64,000 nucleotides of DNA, taken from positions 1,658,407 to 1,722,406 of the forward strand of contig CM036160.1 in NCBI GenBank assembly GCA_020631735.1, written 5' to 3'. The DNA is from Saccharum officinarum (taxonomy: Eukaryota > Streptophyta > Magnoliopsida > Poales > Poaceae). The position numbers and the translations under genes are program-made. Under the pieces are notes generated by a model. It did no database searches, was not told the origin of the DNA, and was given only the letters and a program-made list of their open reading frames with translations. Positions 36,837 to 48,541 of the stretch are shown here, piece by piece. Each line of letters begins with the position of its first letter. Position 1 is the stretch's first letter.

Positions 36837-36849
36837 CGGCCGATACCAT
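36837..36849 (-). other. Copia primer-binding site
   Basis: On the minus strand, ATGGTATCGGCC follows the 5' LTR. The first bases match the initiator-Met tRNA complement (TGGTATCAGAGC); the rest has diverged. Confidence 0.65.
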
Positions 36850-37304
36850 TGATAGACTAACAGGATCTACTAGCAGTGTATCGAGTCGGGAACAAGAGAA
36901 AGACAGTGAAGTAGATCTAGGAGTTTAGGGGTTAGACCGTCGTTGGAGGGAGCGGATCCGAAGGCGTCCATGGTGTTGGTGTCGCGGTGAAGTAGATCTC
37001 GTCGTCCTTCGGGCCTCCACCGACGCTGACCGACGATGGCGGGGAAGGAGTAGAAGGGAGGCGGCGCGGTGGTGCTTCCCGACGCACTGCGCGATGCCGA
37101 TCGGAGGCCTAGGGTTTGTGGAGTCGGTTTTGGGGCACGGCCAACCTCGGGAGTCATGCCTGCGGCCCCCACTCCCTTCTTTATATAGCGAAGCGCGTCA
37201 GGGGCCCACCAACCATGGATCGGTTGGGCGCCCCCGATCAAGGCGCGATCCAAGGGGGAATGAGGCCCTAGCCGTTGGGCTGGGCCTCGGAGATCAATCC
37301 AACA
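36850..37304 (-). repeat. Copia 5' LTR
   Basis: 455 bp; pairs with 31908-32363. Includes a TTTATATAGCG stretch (about 37180) that could act as TATA box on the plus strand. ORFs predicted inside both LTRs are not coding. Confidence 0.95.
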
Positions 37305-37353
37305 GGCGGAGGATCTCGGGGACGACGTCGTCTACTAGGGGCGGCGACGCCAT
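37305..37353 (-). pseudogene. F-box protein gene, 5' part (start codon and first half of F-box)
   Basis: The ATG at 37353-37351 opens MASPPLVDDVVPEILR, the typical start of a grass F-box protein (LPxxxVxEIL-type helix). The frame is cut by the copia target duplication GGCGG at 37305-37309 and resumes at 31902 in the same phase. Confidence 0.85.
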
Positions 37354-37430
37354 GCTTCTCTATTTCTACCTATATGTATCTATATTTGTATCTATATCTA
37401 TATTTATACATAATATTATAGAGCCAAAAT

Positions 37431-37990
37431 TTATTTTTCTTCTTTTTTTTTGGTCCGTCTTCCCATACCTAACTTCATGAATGTGTGCGGCTTTAGTAGC
37501 GCAATCCACTCCTCCATGATGAAGAGCAGACGCCCCATGCTTGTTGATGACAGTGGGGGCAGTTTCTTCTTCCTTTCCTCAATCAAGCGCAGCCGACCAA
37601 TGACTTCCTCAACGAAGAGAACGTCGACACCCAACGAGGTCTCCATGGAGTACGCCCAACGAGCTCAGAACGTGATGTCGCCAAACTCCGTTAGCAGCTA
37701 GCAAGCGTTCGCCTCGCGCATGCGCTCGACGCCCATCTGCACGGTTTGCACTGCCTCCAAGCTGACAGTGTGCGATGCACTTCTGAGCTAGAGAGCGGAG
37801 CATGTCGGTCAGGACAGAGTACAGAATCACTACCATGGCAAGCTTGTCCTCACCTCTGTCTCGATAGTCCCAAAGTCTGGCCACCTTAAGGTTTGTCCAC
37901 GTGAGCATCATGTACTGCACAGAGCCGCTCGCCTACTTGACAATGCGCTCAATGACCACACTGTCTCAATATCCGTGACAAGGAACTGGT
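37431..37990 (-). pseudogene. gag: Copia gag fragment, degenerate
   Basis: Minus-strand pieces resemble a different copia gag: KLAMVVILYSVL and MLRSLAQKCIAHC near 37845-37770, VQTVQMGVERMREANA near 37740-37700, then FVEEVIGRLRLIEERKK near 37610-37560 and an EEW-A-LK tail. These are the UBN2 landmarks, with in-frame stops and an internal deletion. No LTR is seen. It is distinct from the full-length copia to its left. Confidence 0.7.
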
Positions 37991-39547
37991 CATGCTGATG
38001 CCCAACAACGACTAGGGACCAGCACGGAGCGTACCGAGTGGGTGAACATGGCATCCAGGAATGGTAACAACTTTGATGGCAAATGTCAGAGATGACCGGC
38101 AACCTCCGATTGTCGGCAAACTCAAGATGCACTCTAGAACAACTCGATCTCACAGAGAACACAAGTATTTTGGTGCTGACAAACTTGGCAGCGTTTTGTG
38201 TTGTATTGCATAACTATATAAAAAGATTATTTTTTTTACTATTTATTATTTTTTTTTGCCTGATTGTAGGATTTTTGGAAGCCCCATCATCGTTGGTTGG
38301 TAACACGAACCTCATAGCCACGGTGATTACTGTTCCCATCACTAACGATCCGTCACCGTCGGATGGTAACACGAATCTCGTAGCCATGGTGATAACAGTC
38401 CCATCACCAACGACTTTCACCACCGAAGACTATAGAAAGTTTTATCAAAAACTCAAAACTCGAAAGTTACAGATCTCATTGAGAGCTACAGTCTTCATGT
38501 AAAAATAATATTCATCCGAGGTCGTACGAAAAAGATACGATTTTTCTAAGGTTAAGCTTTGCTGTTGACATATGGGTCCCATCTGTCAGATCCATGTAAG
38601 CCCTGAGTCGGTATGCCACGTCAGCTACCGGGTTGGTTAAATATCCGCTTGACAAACTTCAGGGACTCAGAAATGCATATTGAGACTTTTGGGACTTAAC
38701 ACTTACAGATAATTTTAGGTGCTTGGCGTGGATTTCACTCTTATTTGATACCTTTGTGCTCATTCGACAGGCCTCTAAAATAGGTCTAGAAATTCTAGCA
38801 GAGATTCAGAGTTTACTCTAGCTCTGGCCCCACTCCAATAAATTAGTAAAACCAAACACACCCAACAAAACTAATGGAGCGTGCAACGTGCTCATGTTGC
38901 AATCATGTAAATATGATTGTAATACAGTGCATTACGTTACATTATTGACATAGAAAAAGAGCTTAACCGAGGATAAAATTATCTTGTGTTTTGCCCCACT
39001 TATTTCGCACAGAAAACAGGATCGGAGTTGCAAAAAGATAGGAATAACACACTAGGCATATGACAAAAGCACAATATCTGAATGGTTTTTCGTGTCATCT
39101 TGCATGGAAGGGAAAAGTGATATATGTTTCATTGTTTCTCGTTGGGTCTTCGAGCTCTGCACTGCAAATATTTGCTCCATCTCAACCATCTTTAATTTCC
39201 ACCTGCTGTGTCATGAACAAGACAACACGATCAGGGAAAAGAAAAAAGACTATTATTCTTCTGGCTAGTATAACGGAAAAATGTATGCACACTCATGAAC
39301 TAACCCACCGAGTTACTCAGAAAGTAATAGTGGGACTGTTATGCTTTCAGAAGCAATTAGTAGCTTAAGTGTAACAATATAACTGGCTAAGACATATATA
39401 TGATCTGACTCATTAAAACATGACATATCGTAAAACTCACAAGTGTCCTAACATAGTTCTATAACTGTAACCATAATTTATACTGCAAACAAGTGGCATA
39501 CATACCATAGAAATAGAGCGTGAGCCCACTTTCTCAATGCACGCAAT
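37991..39547. other. Intergenic; 66-bp tandem repeat; no gene recognised
   Basis: About 38290-38415 holds two 66-bp tandem units, each with GGTAACACGAA(C/T)CTC(A/G)TAGCCA. Sequence at about 38560-38700 (ATGGGTCCCATCTGTCAG, CCACGTCAGCTACC) resembles DNA-transposon subterminal DNA. ORFs here lack motifs. Confidence 0.5.
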
Positions 39548-41114
39548 CTAGAAGGATGAGCCTTTCCTCAGTGGCTGGTCAATTTCCTTCAAGTCTGGGC
39601 AATGATCAATATATAAATCTCTTATGTATGCAATTGCATCCAGTCCACCAATTGATTTAAGCTTTGAACAATGATGAAACTCCAAACTCTTAAGTGATTT
39701 GAGATTACTGCTCCACAGGTCGCCAGGAATGGACACTATGCCTTCGCAGCGACTAAACTTCAGTGACTGGAGGGAGGTGAGGTTCTCCAGGCAACTGGGA
39801 AACCAGGCAGAGAAATCCCCACAACTCCGTAACCAGAGCTTTTGGAGGGACGATGGTAATAACATTCGACAATGCCAGTAGAGGTTTTCGCACCATACAA
39901 TCTCCAAATCCTTCAGACGAGGAAAACTTCTGAATCTATCAGCTGGTAGGGACAGCAAGCCACAGCTCGTAATCTGAAAACTCTCAATGGCAGGGAGATA
40001 TATGAGGTCATCGATAGTTTCAAGCTTATCACAGCTCCAAATGGTTAGGTGAGTGAGTTTTGGGAACCTTACCATTCTGCATCTGGCCCCGCCAAGGGAA
40101 AGGTCAGGGTATATAGGTTCTGAATCTTTAATGATTGTCAGAGAAGAACAATAACTGATCTTGAGCTCCTGCAGTAACGGAAGATTCCACATTTGCAGTT
40201 CGATGGATTCAAGAGGGTTGTGTGATAAATGCAAGATGGTGAGAGAACTACACTCAATGTTGCCTCCGAGATTACCAGAGTTTTCCAGATCTAGCTTCTT
40301 TTGGGACGAGGCAAAGAGGCATTGTGATTTGATCATTGGACAACGGTGCACACACAGTACTTCAAGGAAACGCAAATCTTCAAACCTCTCTGCTGCTATC
40401 GATTCTAACCTTCCACATCCTGAAATTTGTATTTTCTTGATTATAGGCACATAACCTGGTTGTAGAAATTGATCCAGGCTTGACAAGTTTTTGCAGCTGT
40501 GAATGATTACATCAGTTAGGGTCAAGAAGGTGCTATCATTGCTGTCATGACTGTGGATTTGCTCTGAGTTCACAGAAGATGATATGCTCTTGACATTGTC
40601 CCAATTGACAAAGCTCAAGTGAAGTTATATTTGGCATGTTTTGTGCATGAAATCCACGTGGAGGAGATTCGCCATTATGGTTTCCGAACTTGAATTGCCT
40701 TCTCGGCTCTTTGTTAGTTGCACCTTCATGATGAAATTGATATTTCTCTGACTCAAATTTCTGCAGATTGATTAGCTTAACAAAACCACTCGGAATGTCT
40801 TCAATGCTCCACTTCTTAGCATAGAATATTTGCATGTTATAGAGGCAACAGAATCCTGCAGGAAGACTTTTGCAAAGGCAAAAGTCCCATATTTTAAGGT
40901 ACCGAAGATGCTTCAATTTGCTGATACTATCTAGCAACCCCCACATAGAAATAGAGGAACAGACCATGACATGCATGCACAAAAGTTCAGCACACCATTG
41001 TTCCATCAAAGTATTACCAATTTTACTCTTTAAAGATAGGTCACAAAGTAGGGTGCGCAGCTTTCTATGCTTTGCCATGTCAAGCTTCATTAAGTTAGAA
41101 CACTGATCATTTCC
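39548..41114 (-). pseudogene. NLR (NBS-LRR) resistance-gene fragment, LRR domain only
   Basis: Two minus-strand frames, 41114-40545 and 40618-39548, join through one extra base near 40610 (between NMPNIT and SFVNWDN). They encode irregular leucine-rich repeats typical of plant intracellular NLR immune receptors: LRYLKIWDFCLCKSLPAGF, SLTILHLSHNPLESIELQ, LTHLTIWSCDKLETIDDL, LQKLWLRSCGDF and LKSLEFHHCSKLKSIGGLD, ending at a stop at 39548. LRRs in this class recognise effectors or hold the NB-ARC switch off. No coiled-coil or NB-ARC motif (P-loop, MHD) is present. The upstream frame starts at MGNDQCSNLMKLD, beside a CACTA terminus at 41115, so the N-terminal two thirds were separated by the transposon. 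Confidence 0.9.
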
Positions 41115-41440
41115 CACTACAAGAAATATGTCATCTTATGACATTTATGCCATGACATCTCGTTTTAATGTCACTAAATCAGTCAGTTTATAACATTTCT
41201 TTGGAAGCCATCTTAACTTAGTGACATAAGTAAATGCATGTCATAAAAAAAACGTCAAAAAGGTAGTCTGATTCCATATTGTGACAATTTGCAGTGTCAA
41301 AAAGACTGATTTTCAATGTCATAGATCTGTGACAATAAGGATCACAAAAATTGCTTAGTATTTCGCTTTTCACCGTTCGTTTGTCTATTCTCAAATAAAT
41401 AGAGAAGGTATATTGTGAAGCAACCATTTAAATTGTCTTT
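41115..41440 (+). mobile_element. CACTA transposon 5' end
   Basis: Begins CACTACAAGAAATATG at 41115 and continues with subterminal repeats of a TGTCAT/ATGACA motif, as in grass CACTA elements. It abuts the NLR frame. The other terminus (TAGTG) is not identified before the second gap, so its extent is unknown; the sequence to 41440 is a minimum. Confidence 0.7.
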
Positions 41441-41460
41441 CTATGCTCCAAAACTTTTTT

Positions 41461-41652
41461 TATAGTCGAGGGAATTTGAACAACGGCATGCCTTTATGTG
41501 TACGAGGCCTCATGATAAAATATGAAAAAGAAGCTCTAAAGAATAAGAATAAAAAAAATTATAGACAAGGGGATTTGAACCACGGAATGCCTTTATGTGC
41601 ACGAGGCCTCATGATAAAATGTGAAAAAATCTCTAAAGAATAAGAATAAAAA
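41461..41652 (+). repeat. About 99-bp tandem repeat, two units
   Basis: Units start at 41461 and 41560 (TATAGNC(G/A)AGGG(A/G)ATTTGAAC). Each contains GCCTTTATGTG(T/C)ACGAGGCCTC. The small ORF across them is a by-product of the repeat. Confidence 0.8.
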
Positions 41653-41971
41653 ATTGGATCATTGGTGCTTGAACCGTGGCCACCATGAACAATATATAGA
41701 AGCCTTGCCATGAAACCATACAACCATATTTGGATATATATAAATTACAAAATAAATTTACTAGTAGTACCATTGTCGCATGTCATATATCATTATTATT
41801 TATAATTTAATTAACAACTACTGCATCTTTTACTTTGGCAGCTGTACCATCTCATCCAATCAGGATGATTAGCCAAGTGCTCCATCTGTCTCTTTCCTCA
41901 TCCTCACGTACAGGTGGCAGCAAAAAAAAATTTATAATAATCAGCCGAGCTTCCCGCTGGAACCGCCGGCC

Positions 41972-41974
<3 letters not shown>

Positions 41975-42065
<91 letters not shown>
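41975..42065. repeat. (TA)n microsatellite
   Basis: About 91 bp of uninterrupted TA. ORFs spanning it encode only YIYI repeats. Confidence 0.97.
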
Positions 42066-42067
<2 letters not shown>

Positions 42068-43579
42068 ATTGCTCATAGCCCTAGCCAACCCAGCACCCTT
42101 TCCTTCTCTCTCCACCGCCGCCCCAGTGCGCCCACCCCTCTTCTTCCTATCTTGCGAGATCTCGCCCCTGTCGGTGCAACCCCACCTCACCGGAGCGCCA
42201 CACGTGGCCCTGCCCGCGGCCGATGCCGCCGGTTCCAGATCTCCTCCCCCCTCAACTGAATCGCCACCTCCCCTCGCTGCAGTGCCTCCAGTCCGCTCCT
42301 GTGGCCGGAGTCCCGCTAGTGCCTGTGCCGGAGTGCCAGAGCCCCTCGCCGGAGCGCTAGAGCACATCAACGGTCGCGCTGGAGCATTGGAGCAACGCCG
42401 GTGGCTGCGGCTTCGCCCGAGCGCCACCCGCGTCCATGCAGGCGCTCCATCCAGTCCTCAATCAGTCTGTTGAAGAAATATTTTTACTTAGCCTGCTGCT
42501 TGTTGTTCATTATATATTCAATTCAAGGAATTGCTCAAATATATTAGGCACCAATGAGATAGGAGCTGTAGGTAACCAAATATTATGCAGTTTAATCCTT
42601 ATGATAGGTCGAATTAGGTACATTCACGCATCACCTAGAGACTTCAGTAATTGTCAGCATCACTTCCTCGAAAAAAAGGCATGGCTAGCACCTTTCATAT
42701 GCATCACCTTAAGACATAAGTACATCTATTTAGTACCTTGATGTATATGTATTCTGTTACTTATGCATCACTAAAACTGATAGCACTGCATGCTGCTAGC
42801 CCAATTAAATCATGGAGGTGCTTCAGAGAACTTGCAACGTGTTGAAGAAATCATAGTCACACATCACCTAACATAATATTTTTATTTGTATCCATCAATG
42901 TAATATCCAACTAGCTAATTCTGAATCCTATTCACATACTTGTGGCTGATAGGTTTTTCTTATCAGCATCTGCCTGCCAATGTACGCCATCCATTCCAAC
43001 TCTTGCATGAATGCTCTGTCGAGGTGCTGAGTGCTAGGACCATCTTCTTACAAAACTTCCAAGTGCTCAGGTCAAGTTAATGTTCTTTTTCCATTGTCAT
43101 TTTGATCTTGCATGAGATGGGTGCTGCAAACTTCTGTCTTGGGATTTATACTGGAAGGTGTTGATTATTAGGTAAATACTGAATTGGAATGTCCATTCCA
43201 TGATATTAGCTCAAAGTAATGTTGTACTTAAAATACTTAGCTCAAATCAGATCGAGCAGTGCATCTTTTTTTTTGACGCAAATCAGTGCATCCTTAACTA
43301 GCAGCAGGAGAGGTATATCAATCTTTTGATGTTTCCTTGCTTACATTCCAATATGACTGGAAACCAATAATATGTATTTATTTAGCAGCAGGACATGCTT
43401 GTAGCACTAGTTTGATTATTGCAATTAGTGCTTGGCTGGTTGTAAACATGAAACTGAGATATATGTTAAATAGGTGTTTGCTATTGTCACATTCTTTTGC
43501 CATTGTCTGACCTTGTTATCTGAGTTAACCATGGTACTGAATCTACACATGTTCTATCAACCTAGATCACCTTGCAACT
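42066..43579. other. GC-rich leader-like stretch, then AT-rich DNA; no gene recognised
   Basis: About 42080-42440 is GC- and pyrimidine-rich, like a 5' leader, directly after the TA tract. The rest is AT-rich. Its position suggests upstream sequence of the hAT transposase that follows, but the transposase N-terminal half cannot be recognised. Confidence 0.35.
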
Positions 43580-44883
43580 CAGTTTTGGAACTCAGTTGAG
43601 GTCTGCCTGAGAGCATCACAGCCCCTTATTGTTTTGTTGAGGATAGTTGATGGGGATGAGAGGCCAGCAATGCCAGAGGTTCAATTTTGTATGGAATATG
43701 CAAAGAAAAAGATTAAAGAGAATTTCCCTACTAGGGGAAAGGCAGACTTGCTTAAGCGTATCTTGGTAATCATTGACAAGCGTTGGGAAGATCAAATGGA
43801 CCAACCACTATATGGGGCAGCACTATATTTGAACCCAAACAAGTATTTTGACCTGAAAACAGATGATGTTATGGCTAGTAAGCTAAGGTCTACATTTACT
43901 GAGGTTCTTGCAAAAATGTTGCCTGACCAAGATCTTCAAAACAAGATTGATGACCAAGCTTTGGAATATGAGGACTTAAGGGGTAGCTTTAGCAACAAAA
44001 TTGCAATCAACAACATCAAAACCAAGTCTCCTACTATACAATCTGAATTTTTTAGTCTTTCCTAATTTCTAACATAAAATGTTTCTTTGGTCACTTGATC
44101 TAGTTGAATGGTGGCATTCGTATGGTGGCAAAGCCGTAGAGCTCCAAAGATTTGCAAAACTTGTTGTTCGGCTTTGTGCTTCGGCTTCAGGTTGTGAGCG
44201 TTGTTGGACCACATTTGAGTCTGTAAGTAATCTGTCAATTACATAAGTACTCAATTAGCCCAGTTCAAGGAATAAATAAAATCTACTATCTATTAATGCT
44301 TGCTGAATATTTCTTTTGTTTGCATTTTTACCATTGCAGATTCATACTAAGAAAAGAAACAGGTTAGAGCATAAAAGGCTTAATGATTTGGTCTATGTTC
44401 AATACAACCGAAAGATGGCAGTGAGGTTTCAAAAGCGACATGAGAAAGGAGCAGGCAGCTTTGATCCTTTGTGTTAGGAAGACATTGATTGGAACAATGA
44501 ATGGGTTGATGTGGATGCTGAACCAGTCCATAATGGCCATGGACTTGAAATTACATGGGATCAAGTTGATGAGGCTGTTGGTGCATCCCAAATGTATCAT
44601 GGTCGTAATTTCCCTAGGGCAGCCCGCGGCGATGCAACTAATATTGATAGAACTTATACTCGTAGGCGGTCTGCAGCAGCTACTGCCCCAATTAGGAGGA
44701 CTGATGAACCACAGGAGGATGAAGACATGGAAGATGATAGCTCTGATGAAGAATATCTGGTTGATGATGTGAAAGTAGATGACTATGGTGAAATTGCACC
44801 TATTGTTGCTGACGAAAGTGATCAAGCTGCTAGTGGTGGTGGCAATTCAGATCCTTTTGTGATGGAGGATGACTTCTATTGAC
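43580..44883 (+). pseudogene. hAT-family transposase, C-terminal half, disrupted
   Basis: Exons by motif and splice sites: about 43580-44065, about 44103-44222 (donor TCT|GTAAGT) and 44340-44883 (acceptor TTGCAG). The protein reads FWNSVEVCLRASQPLI, LLRIVDGDERPAMPEV, KRWEDQMDQPLYGAALYLNP, then EWWHSYGGKAVELQRFAKL, ASGCERCWTTFES and IHTKKRNRLEHKRLNDLVYV, the RNase-H-fold end and dimerisation domain of plant hAT transposases. An in-frame TAG at 44475-44477 (DPLC-stop-EDIDW) breaks the last exon, whose acidic tail ends at 44883. The BED zinc finger and first catalytic Asp are missing. Unrelated in sequence to the hAT fragment at 21608. Confidence 0.88.
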
Positions 44884-45432
44884 TTAATGATGCTTGAGAG
44901 TTGTGAGAGTATTTGTGCCAGAGTATTTGTGCACTAGTATTGTAGTATTGTGGAATCTGCTCACTGAGCACTCCAGTTTATCTTATTTAGTGGACTATCT
45001 GTTGAACTACTTGTGTAATGGTTTTATTTGTGGCAGTGTACTTATCTACTCATTAATCTTTACCTATCCCTCAACTAATTTCTGTTTTTGCTGGTGCCAT
45101 ATTCCCTATGAAATACCTAGATACTAACATGAATTGGCTCTCCATTGCAGTGTGTTGTTGGATGCACACTTAGGACTGCAGGCTGCACAGGAGAAGACAA
45201 CACCAAGGTATGACATGCTTCCAGTTCTATAGTCTATACTACTATTGGATGGCCGTAAGGCATCGCCTCGCCTTACGCCTTACTCGCTTTAGCGTAAGGG
45301 GTAGTTGGTCGCCTCGCCTTGCTTTGCCGCCTTAAAAACATTGGTAGACAAAGTAATATACTTTTCACAAAGCATGTGTAGTAGTACTGTATGCTTTGGT
45401 TCAGATCTCAATAGCCTAAGTATAGATATTTT
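44884..45432. other. 3' flank of the hAT gene, no gene recognised
   Basis: AT-rich 3' flank. About 45250-45345 has a GCC(T)CGCCTTACGCCTTA-like palindrome-rich stretch ending TTAAAAACATTGG, similar to hAT element ends, and may be the transposon's 3' terminus. Confidence 0.4.
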
Positions 45433-45532
45433 NNNNNNNNNNNNNNNNNNNNNNNNNNNNNNNNNNNNNNNNNNNNNNNNNNNNNNNNNNNNNNNNNNNN
45501 NNNNNNNNNNNNNNNNNNNNNNNNNNNNNNNN
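45433..45532. other. Assembly gap (100 Ns)
   Basis: Exactly 100 Ns, length unknown. The right side starts inside LTR C in reverse orientation, at the point equivalent to about 20117 of the plus copy. Confidence 0.99.
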
Positions 45533-46407
45533 AAACAAATAGGGACAACTAAGAACAATACACCACACAAAGAAAACAGCGTACTAAAAGAGAACTACCA
45601 AATACGATCACGAGAGAACATTGAAGAAACGCCGATAATAAAATACGATGGAAAAGAAACGACTACCGAGAGTTTTATATGAGAAAAAGAAAACTAATTG
45701 CATATAGATTAATATTTTATTTGAACGCATAAATTAAAACATGCTAAACAATAATACTATCGAGAGTTTTTTTATATTATAAAGGAAACAACTACGAGCT
45801 TGATTAATTTTAATTAAGAAAATCATGTGGAACATACTAATTCATATTAGTCAAATTATATTTTTAATATTAGAAACAAGTAAAACTAGTCATATTTTAT
45901 TTATGAAAATGTCTATATTATTTAATCAATAATCATATTTTAAAATATAACATGCATGTATCAGTTTAATCAAAAAACTTTAACTTTTCAAATAGAAAAT
46001 AAAATAAAATTTGAGAACATCTATTCAAATTATACATGATGCGTGTTGATCATAATTTATTCATACATAATTTGATATCGTTTATGCAAGTTAAACTTTA
46101 ACTTGCAAAACAATATAACGTGTGAGCACTAAAATAAGTTTATAATATATATCGTGCTTGTCTAAGCGTATTATAATTAGAACCTATTCAAGTTGCTAAT
46201 ATACATCTCACCTTAAAAAATACATAGCAGAAAGAATGGATCGAGTCTAACACAATTTGAATGGGTTCATTAATCATGGACGTATATGTAATACGTATAC
46301 GCTCTGCTCTCAAGCTGGCAAGACTGCACTTGCATTCTGAACTCGCTCTAGATGCTTGCATGTGGGTGCAGTGACAGACGTTTCATGATCATCCTATATA
46401 TAATAAT

Positions 46408-46440
<33 letters not shown>

Positions 46441-48541
46441 TATAATATATATATATATTTTTCTATTGTATTTCAAGTTTTATTTTTCTAAAGAAAAACG
46501 GCACAAACTTATCCATGACACCAACAATAGCAAAACAAGATGAAAGTTTGTGAAATGATTCTACGTGTCGCTATGATCACACAGACGCGAACTACACGCA
46601 AATCGGAGCTAAAACAGAAAAGATACGAATTAAACAAGATTTTCTATAGTAAAATAATAAATTAATTCTAACCATCGAATTCAAAATTGAAAATATACTG
46701 AACAGTAGTACCAACATGAAGATCTCGTAATTACGAACCTAACGAAATTTGAACAGATCAAATCGGAGTTAAAACGAGGAAGATATGCCATTTATAAACT
46801 GCTGATGGCAGTTTCGTAAATACTGCGAACTTATTTTGAATTAAAATAAGTCAAAATCAGGATTTTTGAACTGAGCCAGGGACAGCGGGCATAAATACAG
46901 GAAACGAGGGGTCTCTTTAACAAAATAACCACGAAGGGGTACCTTCTAATCTCGGCGGTTGATCTTGATCTGGACGGAGGAAATTCAATAAAGAGCATAA
47001 GAGAGAGGGACAGGCTGCTACAGGAGGCAGCACGACGGCACACCATGGCCGGCGACGAGGAGCTCGCCGCGATCGTCCAGATGATGATTCCGAGCGCCAT
47101 TGGACAAGACAAAAATAACAGGAGATAGAGTGGACAACCGCGAGCTCACCTAGGGCTGTTTCGCAGAAGGAGACGAGATGCAGACGTCGTGCAGCTTGAC
47201 GGGACGGACGAAGGCGTTCTGCACGTTCGGCGGCAAGCTGTGAGCAAACGGAGAGCAAAAAGGGGAAACAAAGAGTGTGAGACGCTTCGTCACCTCAATG
47301 CGGAGCTCGTCTGCTTGACGAAGTCGGCAAAAGAGCGGCAAACGAAGAAAACGGCTGCGGCGGCTTCGGTCCGCGTCAGACCAAGGCGTCGACGGCAGCA
47401 AGTAGGGCTAGGGCGGCTGCTTCGTAGGTGGGGAAAAGGAGGACGGCGCACAGAGGGCTCGAGTATATAACTCAGGGGTGCTTCAAGGAAGGAAAGGGAT
47501 GATCCCGTTCGGATACGGCTTGGAGGAAAAAGGAAGGCAGCGGCTGCTCTTTCCATCGCAAGGAATATGATGGAGACGATGGCTGGCTCGTCGAGTCCAT
47601 CCAGCAGAGAATAGGCAAATAGCCACGACTGGGCTTGCTATTTGGCTGCTGGGCTGCTCGTGCAACTGCACAAAAGAAAAAAAAACAGCTGGCGCTGGAA
47701 ACAAGCCATCAGGCCAAGGAACAGAGAAGTCCACGTTCATTTTCCTTTTCTTTTACGCGTGAACCAAAGATCATGTACCTGACCAAAATAATCTTATTCT
47801 GTAATTATCCATCCAAAATTAACATGCACGCATGCAAGCATGTAAGGTACACCTTGCGTAAAGAGGTTTGGCTCATATACACGTATACACGTGACTTTAG
47901 CTTCCATTCCTGGATTGTGATCACGTCAAAGGCAGAGATTACAAGGATTAAAAGAAATAGTTGAAAAGAAAAGATTTCTAAGTGTCAACGAGATCAAGAG
48001 AGAGGTACAGGCCTTGATCGACTGGTATGAAGATTTCGGAGTTATTTAATTTCATGACTAAAACAATTCTAGAAAACTCAAGAATTATTAGTTTTTAAGC
48101 CACCAGAAAAACCCTGAAGCCTCAAAAAGAAATATTCAGGATAAATTTTCAGAGATATATAGATTCATGAATTATGAGCATAAATAGTGATCCAGAATAC
48201 ATGGAAAGGTTTTGGGAAGCTCCAAAAGGAAAGGTTAAGATCGAGAAAGCAAAGATTTGATTATGGAAAATGGCAGAGACAAGCCGAAGAAAAGTAAACA
48301 ACTTACTAAACACGGTTTAAACCTTTTTCACGAACACAACACGGAAAGTCATACAACAAGCAAACATTACATCACAAAAGCCTATCAAAATAATATGAAA
48401 AAGTTCAAAACCCCCAACTTTCTATATTTAAATTAGAAAAAAAACTTAATTATCTTGAAAATCTTATACAAATATTAAATTATTTTTATTTTATTTAATG
48501 TTTTCACGCACAACCCAAAATTAGAAATTTTGGGTGTGACA
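45533..48541 (-). repeat. LTR of family C, minus orientation, last part lost in gap
   Basis: On the minus strand it starts TGTCACACCCAAAATTTC at 48541 and runs collinear with 17591-20117 until the gap, including the 0.95-kb insertion and the (AT)n tract. The last 1.35 kb of the LTR is missing. The plus-strand flank after 48541 is TTAAG, the complement of the CTTAA after the plus-orientation copy at 21470. ORFs in the GC-rich part (46831-47740) are the same by-products as in the other copy. Confidence 0.88.

Larger units (their letters stand above)
31908..37304 (-). mobile_element. Full-length Ty1/copia retrotransposon, 5.4 kb
   Basis: Read on the minus strand: 5' LTR 37304-36850, primer site, gag, protease, integrase, RT, RNase H, polypurine tract, 3' LTR 32363-31908. 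Integrase precedes RT, which defines copia. GGCGG flanks both ends. The LTRs begin TGTTGG and end TCTATCA in element orientation and differ at about eight positions of 456, so insertion is fairly recent. Coding parts have at least three frameshifts and three stops, so the copy is not autonomous. It lies in the F-box gene at 31649-37353. Confidence 0.96.

Noticed and set aside
41835..42473. 212-codon ORF
   Set aside because: Most of its length is a TA microsatellite read as YIYI; the rest is a GC-rich leader-like stretch.
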